A stretch of 5,574 nucleotides of DNA. Origin: Archaeoglobales archaeon (GTDB taxonomy: Archaea > Halobacteriota > Archaeoglobi > Archaeoglobales > Archaeoglobaceae). The notes under the pieces are model-generated. The model was given only the letters and a program-made list of their open reading frames with translations, was not told the DNA's origin and searched no databases. The translations under genes and the position numbers were made by a program. The stretch is from assembly GCA_003663055.1 (NCBI GenBank), contig QMZF01000095.1, forward strand, positions 1-5,574, in the 5' to 3' direction. Below, piece after piece: positions 1 through 5,565 of this stretch; the first letter of the stretch is position 1; every line of letters starts with the position of its first letter.

Positions 1-10
1 GCAGAATAAA

Positions 11-17
11 AGGTGAT
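11..17 (+). promoter_or_regulatory. Ribosome binding site that fixes the hypC start
   Basis: AGGTGAT is a strong Shine-Dalgarno match to the archaeal 16S rRNA 3' end. It ends four bases before the GTG at 22, and the GTG at 13 lies inside the motif, so it cannot be the start that the site serves. A stop codon (TAA, 7-9) in the frame beginning at base 1 may be the end of an upstream gene, which would make hypC an internal operon gene. Confidence 0.8.
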
Positions 18-21
18 AGCA

Positions 22-237
22 GTGTGTCTAGCAATTCCTGGCAGAGTGGAGAGCGTTGAATATCCATTTGCCATCGTTGACTTCAGCGGGACAAAAAAGA
101 GGGTAAGGATAGACCTCGTTGACGATGTAAAGCCTGGAGAATACGTTCTCGTTCACGTTGGCTTTGCAATCCAGAAGGTTGATGAGGAGGAGGCGAAGAA
201 GATAGAGGAGATGCTTGCAGAAATTCTTATTGAATAA
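22..237 (+). CDS. hypC: HypC/HybG-type hydrogenase maturation chaperone
   Basis: Small cytoplasmic chaperone that pairs with HypD while the Fe(CN)2CO group of [NiFe] hydrogenase is built, then hands the iron to the large-subunit precursor. The product is 71 residues, normal for the family. It begins with the diagnostic MCLAIPG, in which Cys2 becomes the reactive N-terminal residue after Met removal. The conserved core GEYVLVHVGFAIQKVDEEEA follows at about residues 39-58, then an acidic helical tail. I chose the GTG at 22 over the in-frame GTG at 13 because only 22 places Cys at position 2 and has a proper AGGTGAT site upstream; the longer form would bury the essential Cys at position 5. hypD follows after 12 bases, so the two are almost certainly co-transcribed. 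Their promoter lies upstream of the window. Confidence 0.97.
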   Translation: MCLAIPGRVESVEYPFAIVDFSGTKKRVRIDLVDDVKPGEYVLVHVGFAIQKVDEEEAKKIEEMLAEILIE

Positions 238-239
238 TT

Positions 240-244
240 GAGGG
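240..244 (+). promoter_or_regulatory. Ribosome binding site favouring the ATG start of hypD
   Basis: GAGGG sits five bases before the ATG at 250, in the short gap after hypC. It overlaps an alternative in-frame TTG at 238, which would begin directly after the hypC stop and would have no ribosome binding site of its own. This supports ATG 250 as the hypD start. Confidence 0.6.
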
Positions 245-249
245 TTACA

Positions 250-1341
250 ATGATCTCACTGGAGAAAGTCAAGGCAGGCATAAAAGAGCTGTCAGCAAAG
301 ATAAAAAAGGAGATGGAGAGCGAAGAGGAAATAAGAATAATGCACCTCTGCGGGACACACGAAGACACTATAACTCGATATAACCTTCGAAGCTTGCTGC
401 CTGAAAACCTCAAACTTCTCAGCGGGCCCGGCTGCCCTGTCTGCATCATCCCCGATGTGGACTTGCAGATGGTTTTTCACCTTATCCAGAACGCGAACAT
501 CATCCTTACAACCTTTGGAGACATGGCGAGAGTGCCGTTCGAGGGCAAATCTCTGTTTTACTACAAGTCGAAAGGCTGTGACATAAGGATCGTTTACAGC
601 GTTTTCGAGGCCGTTGAAATTGCAAAGCAGAGCGATAAGCCCGTGGTGCACTTCGGAATTGGCTTCGAGACGACGATGCCTTCAACCGCTCTGGCTATCC
701 TCGATGGTGTCGAAAATTTCCACGTCTTCTCCTCGCACCGCTTCTTCATTCCCGCCATGGAGCATCTGCTTTCTCTCGGCGAAGCGAAGATTGATGGCTT
801 CATAAACCCAGGGCATGTTTCAACAATAGTCGGTGTTAAGGCTTACGAACCGATAAAAGAGAGGTACGGGGTTCCGCAGATAATTGCCGGATTTGAGCCT
901 TATGACGTTATGCTTGCAGTTTATCACCTCGTTAAGGCCATAAGGAATGAAGAAAAAGCGCTTCTCAACGAGTACACGAGGGCCGTAAAGTACGAGGGCA
1001 ATGTAAAGGCTCAGCAGGTCATGGACGAGGTTTTCGACAGGCAAGACTGGGAATGGAGGGGCTTAGGTGTTGTGCCAGCGTCGGGAGGAGCGATAAGGAA
1101 GAAGTACGAAGATTACGATGCGATGAAGGCGTTCGAGGACGTTTTTAAGGATTTCGAGCCGAAAGAGGATGCAAGGAAGAAGGTTTGCAGGTGCGGGGAG
1201 GTGCTGAGGGGACTCATTACGCCTTCAGGCTGCCCGCTCTTCATGAAGGCCTGCACACCCAAAGATCCGATAGGGCCGTGTATGGTAAGCTTTGAAGGAA
1301 CTTGCAACATCTGGGCAAAGTATGGTGGATATAGGATTTAG
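250..1341 (+). CDS. hypD: HypD, iron-sulfur protein for [NiFe] hydrogenase Fe(CN)2CO assembly
   Basis: HypD is the scaffold on which, with HypC and cyanide donated by HypE, the Fe(CN)2CO group is assembled. The product is 363 residues, close to the usual 370 or so. All family motifs are visible: MHLCGTHE at 31-38 (Cys34), GPGCPVC at 59-65 (Cys62 and Cys65, the redox-active pair), TTFGDMARVP at 87-96, GFETTMP at 138-144, INPGHVSTIVG at 185-195 and GFEPYDV at 214-220. The C-terminal cysteine-rich domain has Cys313, 315, 328, 335, 344 and 352, including CTPKDPIGPCMVS, and supplies the [4Fe-4S] ligands. No frameshift or missing key residue is seen, so the protein should be functional. It is downstream of hypC in the same operon. 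hypE, a common companion, is not in the window. The stop TAG overlaps a possible GTG start of the broken frame that follows. Confidence 0.98.
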   Translation: MISLEKVKAGIKELSAKIKKEMESEEEIRIMHLCGTHEDTITRYNLRSLLPENLKLLSGPGCPVCIIPDVDLQMVFHLIQNANIILTTFGDMARVPFEGKSLFYYKSKGCDIRIVYSVFEAVEIAKQSDKPVVHFGIGFETTMPSTALAILDGVENFHVFSSHRFFIPAMEHLLSLGEAKIDGFINPGHVSTIVGVKAYEPIKERYGVPQIIAGFEPYDVMLAVYHLVKAIRNEEKALLNEYTRAVKYEGNVKAQQVMDEVFDRQDWEWRGLGVVPASGGAIRKKYEDYDAMKAFEDVFKDFEPKEDARKKVCRCGEVLRGLITPSGCPLFMKACTPKDPIGPCMVSFEGTCNIWAKYGGYRI

Positions 1342-1714
1342 TGTTAGGATTTTCTATGAGATTCTATGGAGACTTATTGTCAGCAGAAAAAGACATGCGA
1401 TTGATTGTGCTTTTAGTAATACGAGATGATGGGGAAATTGCCATCGCTCCAGAGTCGAAAGCTGATGAAGTCAAAGCTTTGAGGGCAAAGAGGCTACAGA
1501 CTGATCACGTCTTACGATGTTCTATCAGCCTACTCATCGGACCTCGATGCTATAGAGGTTCAAAGCAGCGGGATTTGAGTTTTTAGTATCTAACCACTCG
1601 TAGTTATCGAGAAAGAGCGCACCAAATACGCAAGACGTTGAGCTGCAAGAAAAATACGAACAGCGGACTTCAGAAATTTTTGAATTAAATTCATTGACTA
1701 AAGGACACTTCTAA
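1341..1714 (+). pseudogene. Frame-disrupted small gene of unknown function behind hypD
   Basis: Coding-like sequence continues for about 120 codons but changes frame four times. The segments are roughly 1356-1490 (MRFYGDLLSAEKD ... GEIAIAPESKADEVKALRA), 1492-1573 (GYRLITSYDVLSAYSSDL ... EVQSSG), 1574-1591 (FEFLVS), 1594-1635 (PLVVIEKERTKYAR) and 1637-1714 (VELQEKYEQRTSEIFELN, then stop). Each join needs only a one-base insertion or deletion, near 1491, 1573, 1592 and 1636. The first segment could start at the GTG overlapping the hypD stop (TAGTG) or, better, at ATG 1356 with AGGA a few bases upstream. The restored product would be soluble, charged and near 120 residues. I see no known motif and do not recognise the family. 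Its position suggests it was once the third gene of the hyp operon. The last 17 bases overlap the 3' end of thrC on the other strand. Sequencing error is the main alternative to true decay. Confidence 0.55.
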
Positions 1715-2885
1715 TTGCTTCAATATTTGCATCAACCTCAATGGGCTTACCGCAAGCCCTTATGACCGCTTCAGGATCCTTCAGCAAGTGTCCAGTTGTT
1801 ATGCAGACGACTGTTTCGTCTTTCTCAACCACTCCTTCAGCCACGAGCTTTCTCAAACCTGCAACGCTCGCAGCGCTTGCTGGCTCGACACCTATGCCCT
1901 CCTTTGCCGCCAAATCTCTCTGAGCCTTGAGTATTTCTTCATCGCTTACCTGCGTTGCCGTGCCTTTCGACTCGTATATTGCCCTCAAGGCCTTGCGGGC
2001 GTTAACGGGCTGGCCAATCCTTATCGCTGTTGCAATCGTTTCCGGCTTCAATACAGGATCTATGTCCTCTTTACCATCCATAACGGCCTTGTAAATTGGA
2101 TTTGCCCCTTCAGCCTGCACACCCGTCATTTTTGGAACCGAATCAGTCAGACCGAGTTCCTTCAGCTCTTTAAATCCCTTGTAGATTGCTGAGATGTTGC
2201 CTGCATTACCCACCGGCAGCACTACTCTGTCTGGCACGCCTATTTCATCGACAATCTCGTAAGCTATGGTTTTCTGCCCCTCAAGCCTGAATGGATTAAC
2301 GGAGTTGAGCAAATAGAACCCCTCTTCCTCGCTTATCTGCCTAACGAGAGCAAGCGCTTCATCAAAGTTCCCTTTAATCCCGATTACTTTTGCTCCATGC
2401 ATCAAAGCCTGAGCAACCTTACCTAATGCCACTTTGCCTGCCGGAAGCAAGACGTAGGCCTTTAAGCCAGCTCTTGCAGCGTACATCGCCATAGATGCAG
2501 ATGTGTTGCCGGTTGATGCGCAAGCAACAGCTTTCTTGGCAAGTTCTATTGCCTTTGTAACTCCAACTGTCATGCCTCTGTCTTTAAAAGAGCCAGAGGG
2601 GTTTGCTCCCTCGTGCTTAACGTAAACCTTACACCCAAGTTCCTCTTCAAGCTTAGTTGCGTGGTAAAGAGGTGTTCCACCCTCTTTAAGCGATATGGGC
2701 TCTATTTTAACTGGAAGGAGACAGCGATACTTCCAGACTCTAAGATTACTACCATCAAATTCGAAGTCGATCTCAATCGTATCAAAGTCTATGGCAACTT
2801 CAAGCAATCCGCCACACTCACACGTGTATACATCTTCCCTCTCGTATTTTTTACCGCAGTCGATGCATCGAAGGTAGTATTCCAT
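1698..2885 (-). CDS. thrC: Threonine synthase (PLP-dependent)
   Basis: Converts O-phosphohomoserine and water to threonine and phosphate, the last step of threonine biosynthesis, in the cytoplasm. The product is 395 residues and complete. An N-terminal zinc-ribbon-like segment has Cys7, Cys10, Cys22 and Cys24, as in many archaeal threonine synthases. The PLP lysine is Lys101 in NPSGSFKDRGM (95-105). The substrate/cofactor loop STGNTSAS is at 124-131, the PLP phosphate loop VGNAGNISA at 225-233, and the terminal TTGHLLKDPE at 363-372, typical of threonine synthases rather than threonine dehydratases. Cysteate synthase, a close paralogue in some methanogens, is the main alternative and cannot be fully excluded from motifs. 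The ATG start follows directly after the zinc-ribbon pattern expected and sits about 25 bases from a TATA box, with no ribosome binding site, so the transcript is probably leaderless. The gene faces the broken gene behind hypD and is divergent from the radical SAM gene. Confidence 0.95.
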   Translation of the reverse strand: MEYYLRCIDCGKKYEREDVYTCECGGLLEVAIDFDTIEIDFEFDGSNLRVWKYRCLLPVKIEPISLKEGGTPLYHATKLEEELGCKVYVKHEGANPSGSFKDRGMTVGVTKAIELAKKAVACASTGNTSASMAMYAARAGLKAYVLLPAGKVALGKVAQALMHGAKVIGIKGNFDEALALVRQISEEEGFYLLNSVNPFRLEGQKTIAYEIVDEIGVPDRVVLPVGNAGNISAIYKGFKELKELGLTDSVPKMTGVQAEGANPIYKAVMDGKEDIDPVLKPETIATAIRIGQPVNARKALRAIYESKGTATQVSDEEILKAQRDLAAKEGIGVEPASAASVAGLRKLVAEGVVEKDETVVCITTGHLLKDPEAVIRACGKPIEVDANIEAIRSVL

Positions 2886-2905
2886 AAAAGCCTGTCGTTG
2901 TGAAG

Positions 2906-2915
2906 GTATTTAAGC
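2906..2915 (-). promoter_or_regulatory. Archaeal TATA box of thrC (near-leaderless transcript)
   Basis: Read on the minus strand, GCTTAAATAC is a good archaeal TATA box, preceded by GCGCAA, which supplies the AA expected in a BRE. Its centre is about 25 bases upstream of the thrC ATG, the usual distance from TATA box to transcription start, so transcription should begin at or within a few bases of the start codon. No Shine-Dalgarno sequence lies between them, which agrees with leaderless translation. Confidence 0.7.
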
Positions 2916-2950
2916 TTGCGCATAAGCACTTTCGCTCCAGCCAAAAGAGA

Positions 2951-2960
2951 GATTAAGCTT
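2951..2960 (+). promoter_or_regulatory. Weak TATA-like promoter for the radical SAM gene
   Basis: GATTAAGCTT lies about 22-24 bases upstream of the GTG at 2978, after a purine-rich AAAAGAGA stretch that could act as BRE. The match to the TATA consensus is only partial. There is no ribosome binding site before the GTG (the preceding bases are CCCCAATGTTTTATC), so this gene may also be read from a leaderless mRNA. The 8-mer TTAAGCTT is also found at 2910-2917, overlapping the thrC TATA box. Confidence 0.4.
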
Positions 2961-2977
2961 TGCCCCAATGTTTTATC

Positions 2978-3985
2978 GTGAAGCTTCAAACGATTGCGAG
3001 GCTTGCAGCCGAAAGCAGGTTTGATGTTTGCGGGAATTGCAGGTTTAACGCTCGCAGTTTGGTCTATGTGGCGAAGGGTAAGCGCAAGATCAGGTTGTTT
3101 AAAGCTCTGCTTTCAAGCAAATGCAGGTTTGATTGCACTTACTGCCCCAATCCGTGGAGGAAAGGTGTTTCAGTAACCCCCGAGGAATTCGCCAAAGCCT
3201 TTCTAAAATTAAAAAAACTTGGACTTGCTGATGGCGTTTTTGTTAGCTCTGGAATGTATTCAGATCCTGAAAAAGTGATGGAGGACATAATCAAAGCTGG
3301 GAAACTTATAAGGAAGGAATTTGGGGGTTACATTCACTTGAAGATCGTGCCGGGAGCAAGTAGAGAGCAGATAAAGCAGGCGATTGAGGTTGCGAACAGG
3401 GTTAGCATAAACATAGAGGTAGCAAAGCCATCGATGCTCAGTGAAGTGGGTAGTGTTAAGAGCAGACACGACATATTGAGGAGGGAGCGCTGGATTTCAA
3501 GCGAAGTGAGGAGGCTTAAAAATGTCAGCCATACCACGCAAATTATAGCTGGACTTGGCGAGAGCGATGCGGACGTTATCTCCTGTATGAAAAAGCAGTA
3601 CGAGGAGTATGGAGTGGCTAGATTGTACATCTCTCCCTTCACCCCCGTTAAGGGTACACCGATGGAAAATAAGAGGAGAGAGAGCGGGAAAAGGGTTGCA
3701 AGGCTTTATAGCGTTGACGCGCTCATAAGACTTTATGGATTTGATGTGAATCGGGTTATGGACATTCTTGAAGATTCTATGCTAAAAGGCGACCCAAAGG
3801 TCTTGCTTGCGGAGAAATTTGGAATAAAAAAGCCGATCGATTTGCCAGGCGTTGGTTTAAAGGCTGCGAAGCTTATGGAAAAGGGCTATAACCTTGCAGA
3901 TTTAAAAAGAATGGGTTTCAACATAAAAAAAGCAGTGCCGTATGTTGAAGGGCAAAAGAAGCTATTGGACTTCATAGAAGTGTGA
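2978..3985 (+). CDS. Radical SAM protein with helix-hairpin-helix (putative DNA modification/repair, COG4277-like)
   Basis: A 335-residue protein that should bind a [4Fe-4S] cluster and cleave S-adenosylmethionine to start radical chemistry; the substrate is unknown. The cluster motif is CRFDCTYC, with Cys49, Cys53 and Cys56 (Cx3Cx2C). Other visible blocks are FVSSGMYSDPEKVMEDI (about 88-104), GGYIHLKIVPGAS (116-128), VSINIEV (142-148) and YISPFTPVKGTPME (217-230). Near the C-terminus, IDLPGVGLKAAKLMEKG (287-303) is a helix-hairpin-helix of the DNA-binding kind. This order matches the family I know as COG4277/TIGR03916, whose bacterial members are usually paired with a uracil-DNA-glycosylase-like protein; the DNA role is a prediction, not shown. 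An additional N-terminal CGNC (Cys18, Cys21) could bind metal. I prefer GTG 2978, giving MKLQTIARLAAE as in relatives, over TTG 2960. No partner gene is in the window; an IS remnant follows at once. Confidence 0.88.
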   Translation: MKLQTIARLAAESRFDVCGNCRFNARSLVYVAKGKRKIRLFKALLSSKCRFDCTYCPNPWRKGVSVTPEEFAKAFLKLKKLGLADGVFVSSGMYSDPEKVMEDIIKAGKLIRKEFGGYIHLKIVPGASREQIKQAIEVANRVSINIEVAKPSMLSEVGSVKSRHDILRRERWISSEVRRLKNVSHTTQIIAGLGESDADVISCMKKQYEEYGVARLYISPFTPVKGTPMENKRRESGKRVARLYSVDALIRLYGFDVNRVMDILEDSMLKGDPKVLLAEKFGIKKPIDLPGVGLKAAKLMEKGYNLADLKRMGFNIKKAVPYVEGQKKLLDFIEV

Positions 3986-4018
3986 TTTTCAAAAGCTAAT
4001 ATCAAAGCCCAATTATGG

Positions 4019-4893
4019 TTAAGTGCATAACATATTAAACTTATCTTCCAAGAACTTCCCAATCCAGCTTTTTGCAAAAGATATCGACTCTGTCAACTTT
4101 TTAAAAGATTTAGCAATCGTCTCCTTAAGTTCTTCCAAATTTAGCGGAGATGCTTCAGAAACAAATCTTTTAACACTCTTCCAAATATTTTCAGTTGGAT
4201 TTAAGTCAGGAGAATATGAAGGAAGATAAACCAGTGCAATATTCAGTTTCTCAGCCTCCTCTCTTACCTTCTTGGCATGATGCGTCTAAAGTTATCCAGA
4301 ACGATTACAATTCTTTTCTCAGGATTAAGATCTCTGATTTTCCTGAGAAAAGTTACAAAGTCTTCAGCTCTGTTACTTTCAGAAAACTCTATCAAGCTTT
4401 CCCCGTTTATGGTATAGAATCCCACAACTTTAGCTTTAACATAAGTGGCAACCCTTCTAACAGGCTTACTGAAACTCCAGAGTCTTGCTGTATTCGCGTT
4501 AGCTTCAACTGCCATTTCATCGAATCCTATGATATCATCGCAGATTTTAGCTTCACTTAGGTTTTTTAAAGTCTTTTCAGCATTTTCAGGTTTTCTGTAA
4601 TCTTTTTGATATGGTTTTGCGTACTTCATTCCAAAAGATTTTAGAATTCTCCTGACCTGCCATGAAGAATAGTTAACTCCAAACTCCTCTTCAATGAGTT
4701 TCTGAACTTCTTTCGTTGTCCAGGAATCCTTTTTCTTTAGCATTTCTCTGAGTTCTTTCTTTTGCTCTTCTGTAAGTTTAGAAGGTCTTCCTCCTCCAAA
4801 TTCAGGAATTAAGCCTTCGTAGCTGCTAGAATTCCATCTTTTCAGCCATGCATAGCCTGTTGCTTTAGTAACTCCTACTAGGTCATAATCAAA
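4019..4893 (-). pseudogene. IS630-family (DD34E) transposase, N-terminally truncated and frameshifted
   Basis: Remnant of a cut-and-paste transposase that targets TA. The upstream frame (4893-4285, 203 codons) begins in a helix-turn-helix, GVTKATGYAWLKRWN, continues with the family linker EFGGGRPSKLTEEQ, a second winged-helix-like region (DSWTTKEVQKLIEEEFGV ... QVRRILKSFGMKYAKPY) and the catalytic core: the first Asp in GFDEMAVE and the second in VIVLDNFR. The frame then breaks at 4282-4285. The -1 frame carries on from HHAKKVREEAEKLNIALVYL through the third acidic residue in SPDLNPTENIW to a stop at 4019-4021. Restoring one lost base gives exactly 34 residues between the second Asp and the Glu, as the family requires. 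About 40-50 N-terminal residues with the start codon are not recognisable; an in-frame TAA at 4894-4896 bounds the open frame. The gene cannot make an active enzyme as it stands. The plus-strand open frames here are its shadows. Confidence 0.93.
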
Positions 4894-4900
4894 TTAATTG

Positions 4901-4915
4901 AATGCTTTGTCAATA
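4901..4915 (+). repeat. Left copy of terminal-type inverted repeat
   Basis: Reads AATGCTTTGTCAATA. It pairs with the reverse complement of 5467-5482, which reads AATGCTTTGTCGAATA, so 15 bases agree with one gap. It lies seven bases outside the open frame of the IS630 transposase fragment. Confidence 0.5.
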
Positions 4916-5010
4916 AAGCTAGCATAGAATAATACACGATAAAAATTAAATTCCAAATAAAACCAGCGTATGCTAGAGGAATACAAATGAAAAGCTTGTA
5001 AGGAGAGAAA

Positions 5011-5038
5011 TTTTATTCAATACAATTCATAGAAAATC
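5011..5038 (+). repeat. Degenerate direct repeat, copy 1
   Basis: Begins TTTTATTCAAT and ends ATAGAAAATC. The second copy at 5195-5228 begins TTTTATTGAAT and ends with the same ATAGAAAATC, with a spacer six bases longer. It may be a partial duplication left by decay of the second element; with DNA this AT-rich, chance is not excluded. Confidence 0.35.
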
Positions 5039-5194
5039 AGGAACTCGATTCAACAAAAATTATTTATGTTTCTGTTTTTAAAATTTTACTGCTCTTTGAG
5101 GTTATAGTCCTATTCGGGCTCTAACTTTTGTTAATTTTTAAATTACATCTTACTAAAAATGAGATAAAAAATATGGAATTGTATTATTTTGCTC

Positions 5195-5228
5195 TTTTAT
5201 TGAATTAAGAAAGTACCTATAGAAAATC
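5195..5228 (+). repeat. Degenerate direct repeat, copy 2
   Basis: Partner of 5011-5038, with the same two end blocks. This copy overlaps the first codons of the transposase remnant, in the part reading VPIENPIN. Confidence 0.35.
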
Positions 5229-5451
5229 CAATAAACATCCTGAAGATCTTAGCCAAGGAGGCAAAGAAGCAAAGAAACTTTGATAGATTGAAGAGAAGAA
5301 TGCGTTAAGATGGGCTGTTGAAACCGTTTTATTCTTCAAGAGATGCTTTGGTTCTTTTTCTGCAAGGAGGGATTGCATGCTAAAGATTGTAGCAAAGGTG
5401 TGGATATACAATTCTGAGGGTTGTTCTCTGCTGAAGGATTGTTTAGAGTAG
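5204..5451 (+). pseudogene. C-terminal fragment of an IS4/IS5-type DDE transposase, frameshifted
   Basis: Two overlapping open frames look like the tail of one transposase. The first (5204-5305) reads IKKVPIENPINILKILAKEA and on to FDRLKRRM, then meets a stop at 5306. The second, one frame over (5287-5451), reads LRWAVETVLFFKRCFGSFSA, then KIVAKVWIYN, and stops at 5449-5451. The block RWAVETV..FFKRCFG resembles the R-x3-E region followed by Lys that ends the catalytic domain of IS4/IS5-type enzymes, with Glu as the likely third acidic residue. One lost base near 5300 would join the pieces. Everything upstream, including the two catalytic Asp regions, is missing. A family assignment more precise than this is not possible by eye. 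Confidence 0.6.
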
Positions 5452-5466
5452 ATGAGAGAGGTTAAG

Positions 5467-5482
5467 TATTCGACAAAGCATT
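5467..5482 (-). repeat. Right copy of terminal-type inverted repeat
   Basis: On the minus strand it reads AATGCTTTGTCGAATA, matching 4901-4915 apart from one extra G. It begins 15 bases after the stop of the transposase fragment. Confidence 0.5.
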
Positions 5483-5511
5483 GTTAGAAAATAACCACTG
5501 AAGAAAATAAT

Positions 5512-5523
5512 CAATTATAATTG
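5512..5523. repeat. Perfect 12-bp palindrome upstream of the last promoter
   Basis: CAATTATAATTG is identical to its reverse complement. It lies 34 bases upstream of the TATA box at 5558 and could be a regulator site for the gene beyond the window. In AT-rich DNA a palindrome of this length may also be chance. Confidence 0.3.
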
Positions 5524-5551
5524 TAATAATAAGTCACATCAGTCCTTTTTC

Positions 5552-5565
5552 AAAAAGCTTAAATA
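5552..5565 (+). promoter_or_regulatory. Archaeal BRE/TATA promoter for a gene beyond the window end
   Basis: AAAAAG followed by CTTAAATA forms a purine-rich BRE and a TATA box. The 11-mer AAGCTTAAATA here is the same as in the thrC promoter on the other strand. Transcription should start about 25 bases on, near 5585, just outside the window. The BRE is also one arm of a 6-bp inverted repeat, CTTTTT-C-AAAAAG (5545-5557), which abuts the TATA box and could be an operator. Confidence 0.6.

Larger units (their letters stand above)
4894..5203. other. AT-rich gene-free stretch inside transposon debris
   Basis: I see no convincing gene here. On the minus strand, in the frame of the IS630 transposase, the text just beyond the TAA at 4894 reads FYRVLFYASFIDKAFN, which might be a decayed part of its N-terminus, but it is too weak to call. 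A plus-strand open frame at 5002-5124 has no start codon. The stretch contains the left half of an inverted repeat (4901-4915) and one copy of a degenerate direct repeat (5011-5038). It is markedly richer in A and T than the genes to its left. Confidence 0.6.
4901..5482 (+). mobile_element. Probable decayed IS4/IS5-type element bounded by inverted repeats
   Basis: AATGCTTTGTC at 4901-4911 is repeated exactly in inverted orientation at 5472-5482, and the match goes on for four more bases (AATA) if one extra base is allowed in the right copy. The right copy begins just after a transposase C-terminal fragment ends, which is where a terminal repeat should be. The left copy lies next to the broken N-terminal edge of the IS630 transposase. 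The span is 582 bp, too short for a full element of this kind, so most of the transposase must be deleted. I find no clear target-site duplication outside the repeats. The element assignment rests on this geometry and on the transposase fragment. Confidence 0.45.

Noticed and set aside
153..1310. Minus-strand open frames opposite hypC and hypD
   Set aside because: They lie opposite well-conserved hyp genes, and none shows a domain, promoter or ribosome site.
1681..1693. TGAATT-A-AATTCA inverted repeat between the broken gene and thrC as a terminator
   Set aside because: The stem is short and AT-only, and no T-run follows it on the thrC strand; archaeal terminators depend mainly on T-runs, so support is poor.
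4283..4296. Programmed -1 frameshift in the IS630 transposase
   Set aside because: No slippery heptamer is present at the junction (AAC TTT AGA CGC), and the -1 frame holds a TAG one codon before the needed join, so slippage would have to occur at one exact codon. A base deletion is simpler.
4023..4560. Plus-strand open frames across the IS630 region
   Set aside because: They are antisense shadows of the transposase, whose motifs on the minus strand are unmistakable.
4884..5005. Minus-strand open stretch with a hydrophobic run (LFICIPLAYAGFIW ...), like a small membrane protein
   Set aside because: It has no suitable start codon after the upstream stop and no ribosome site, it overlaps the transposon debris, and hydrophobic translations are expected from T-rich DNA.
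5002..5124. Plus-strand open frame preceded by AGGAGAG
   Set aside because: About 40 codons are open but there is no ATG, GTG or TTG start at a useful distance from the purine-rich site, and the composition is that of random AT-rich sequence.
4000..5125. Possible IS630 terminal repeats: ATCAAAGCCCAAT near 4002-4014 against ATTCGGGCTCTAAC near 5112-5125
   Set aside because: Only about 10 of 14 positions match, and a gap is needed; the distance of about 1.1 kb suits IS630 but the similarity is too weak to call.
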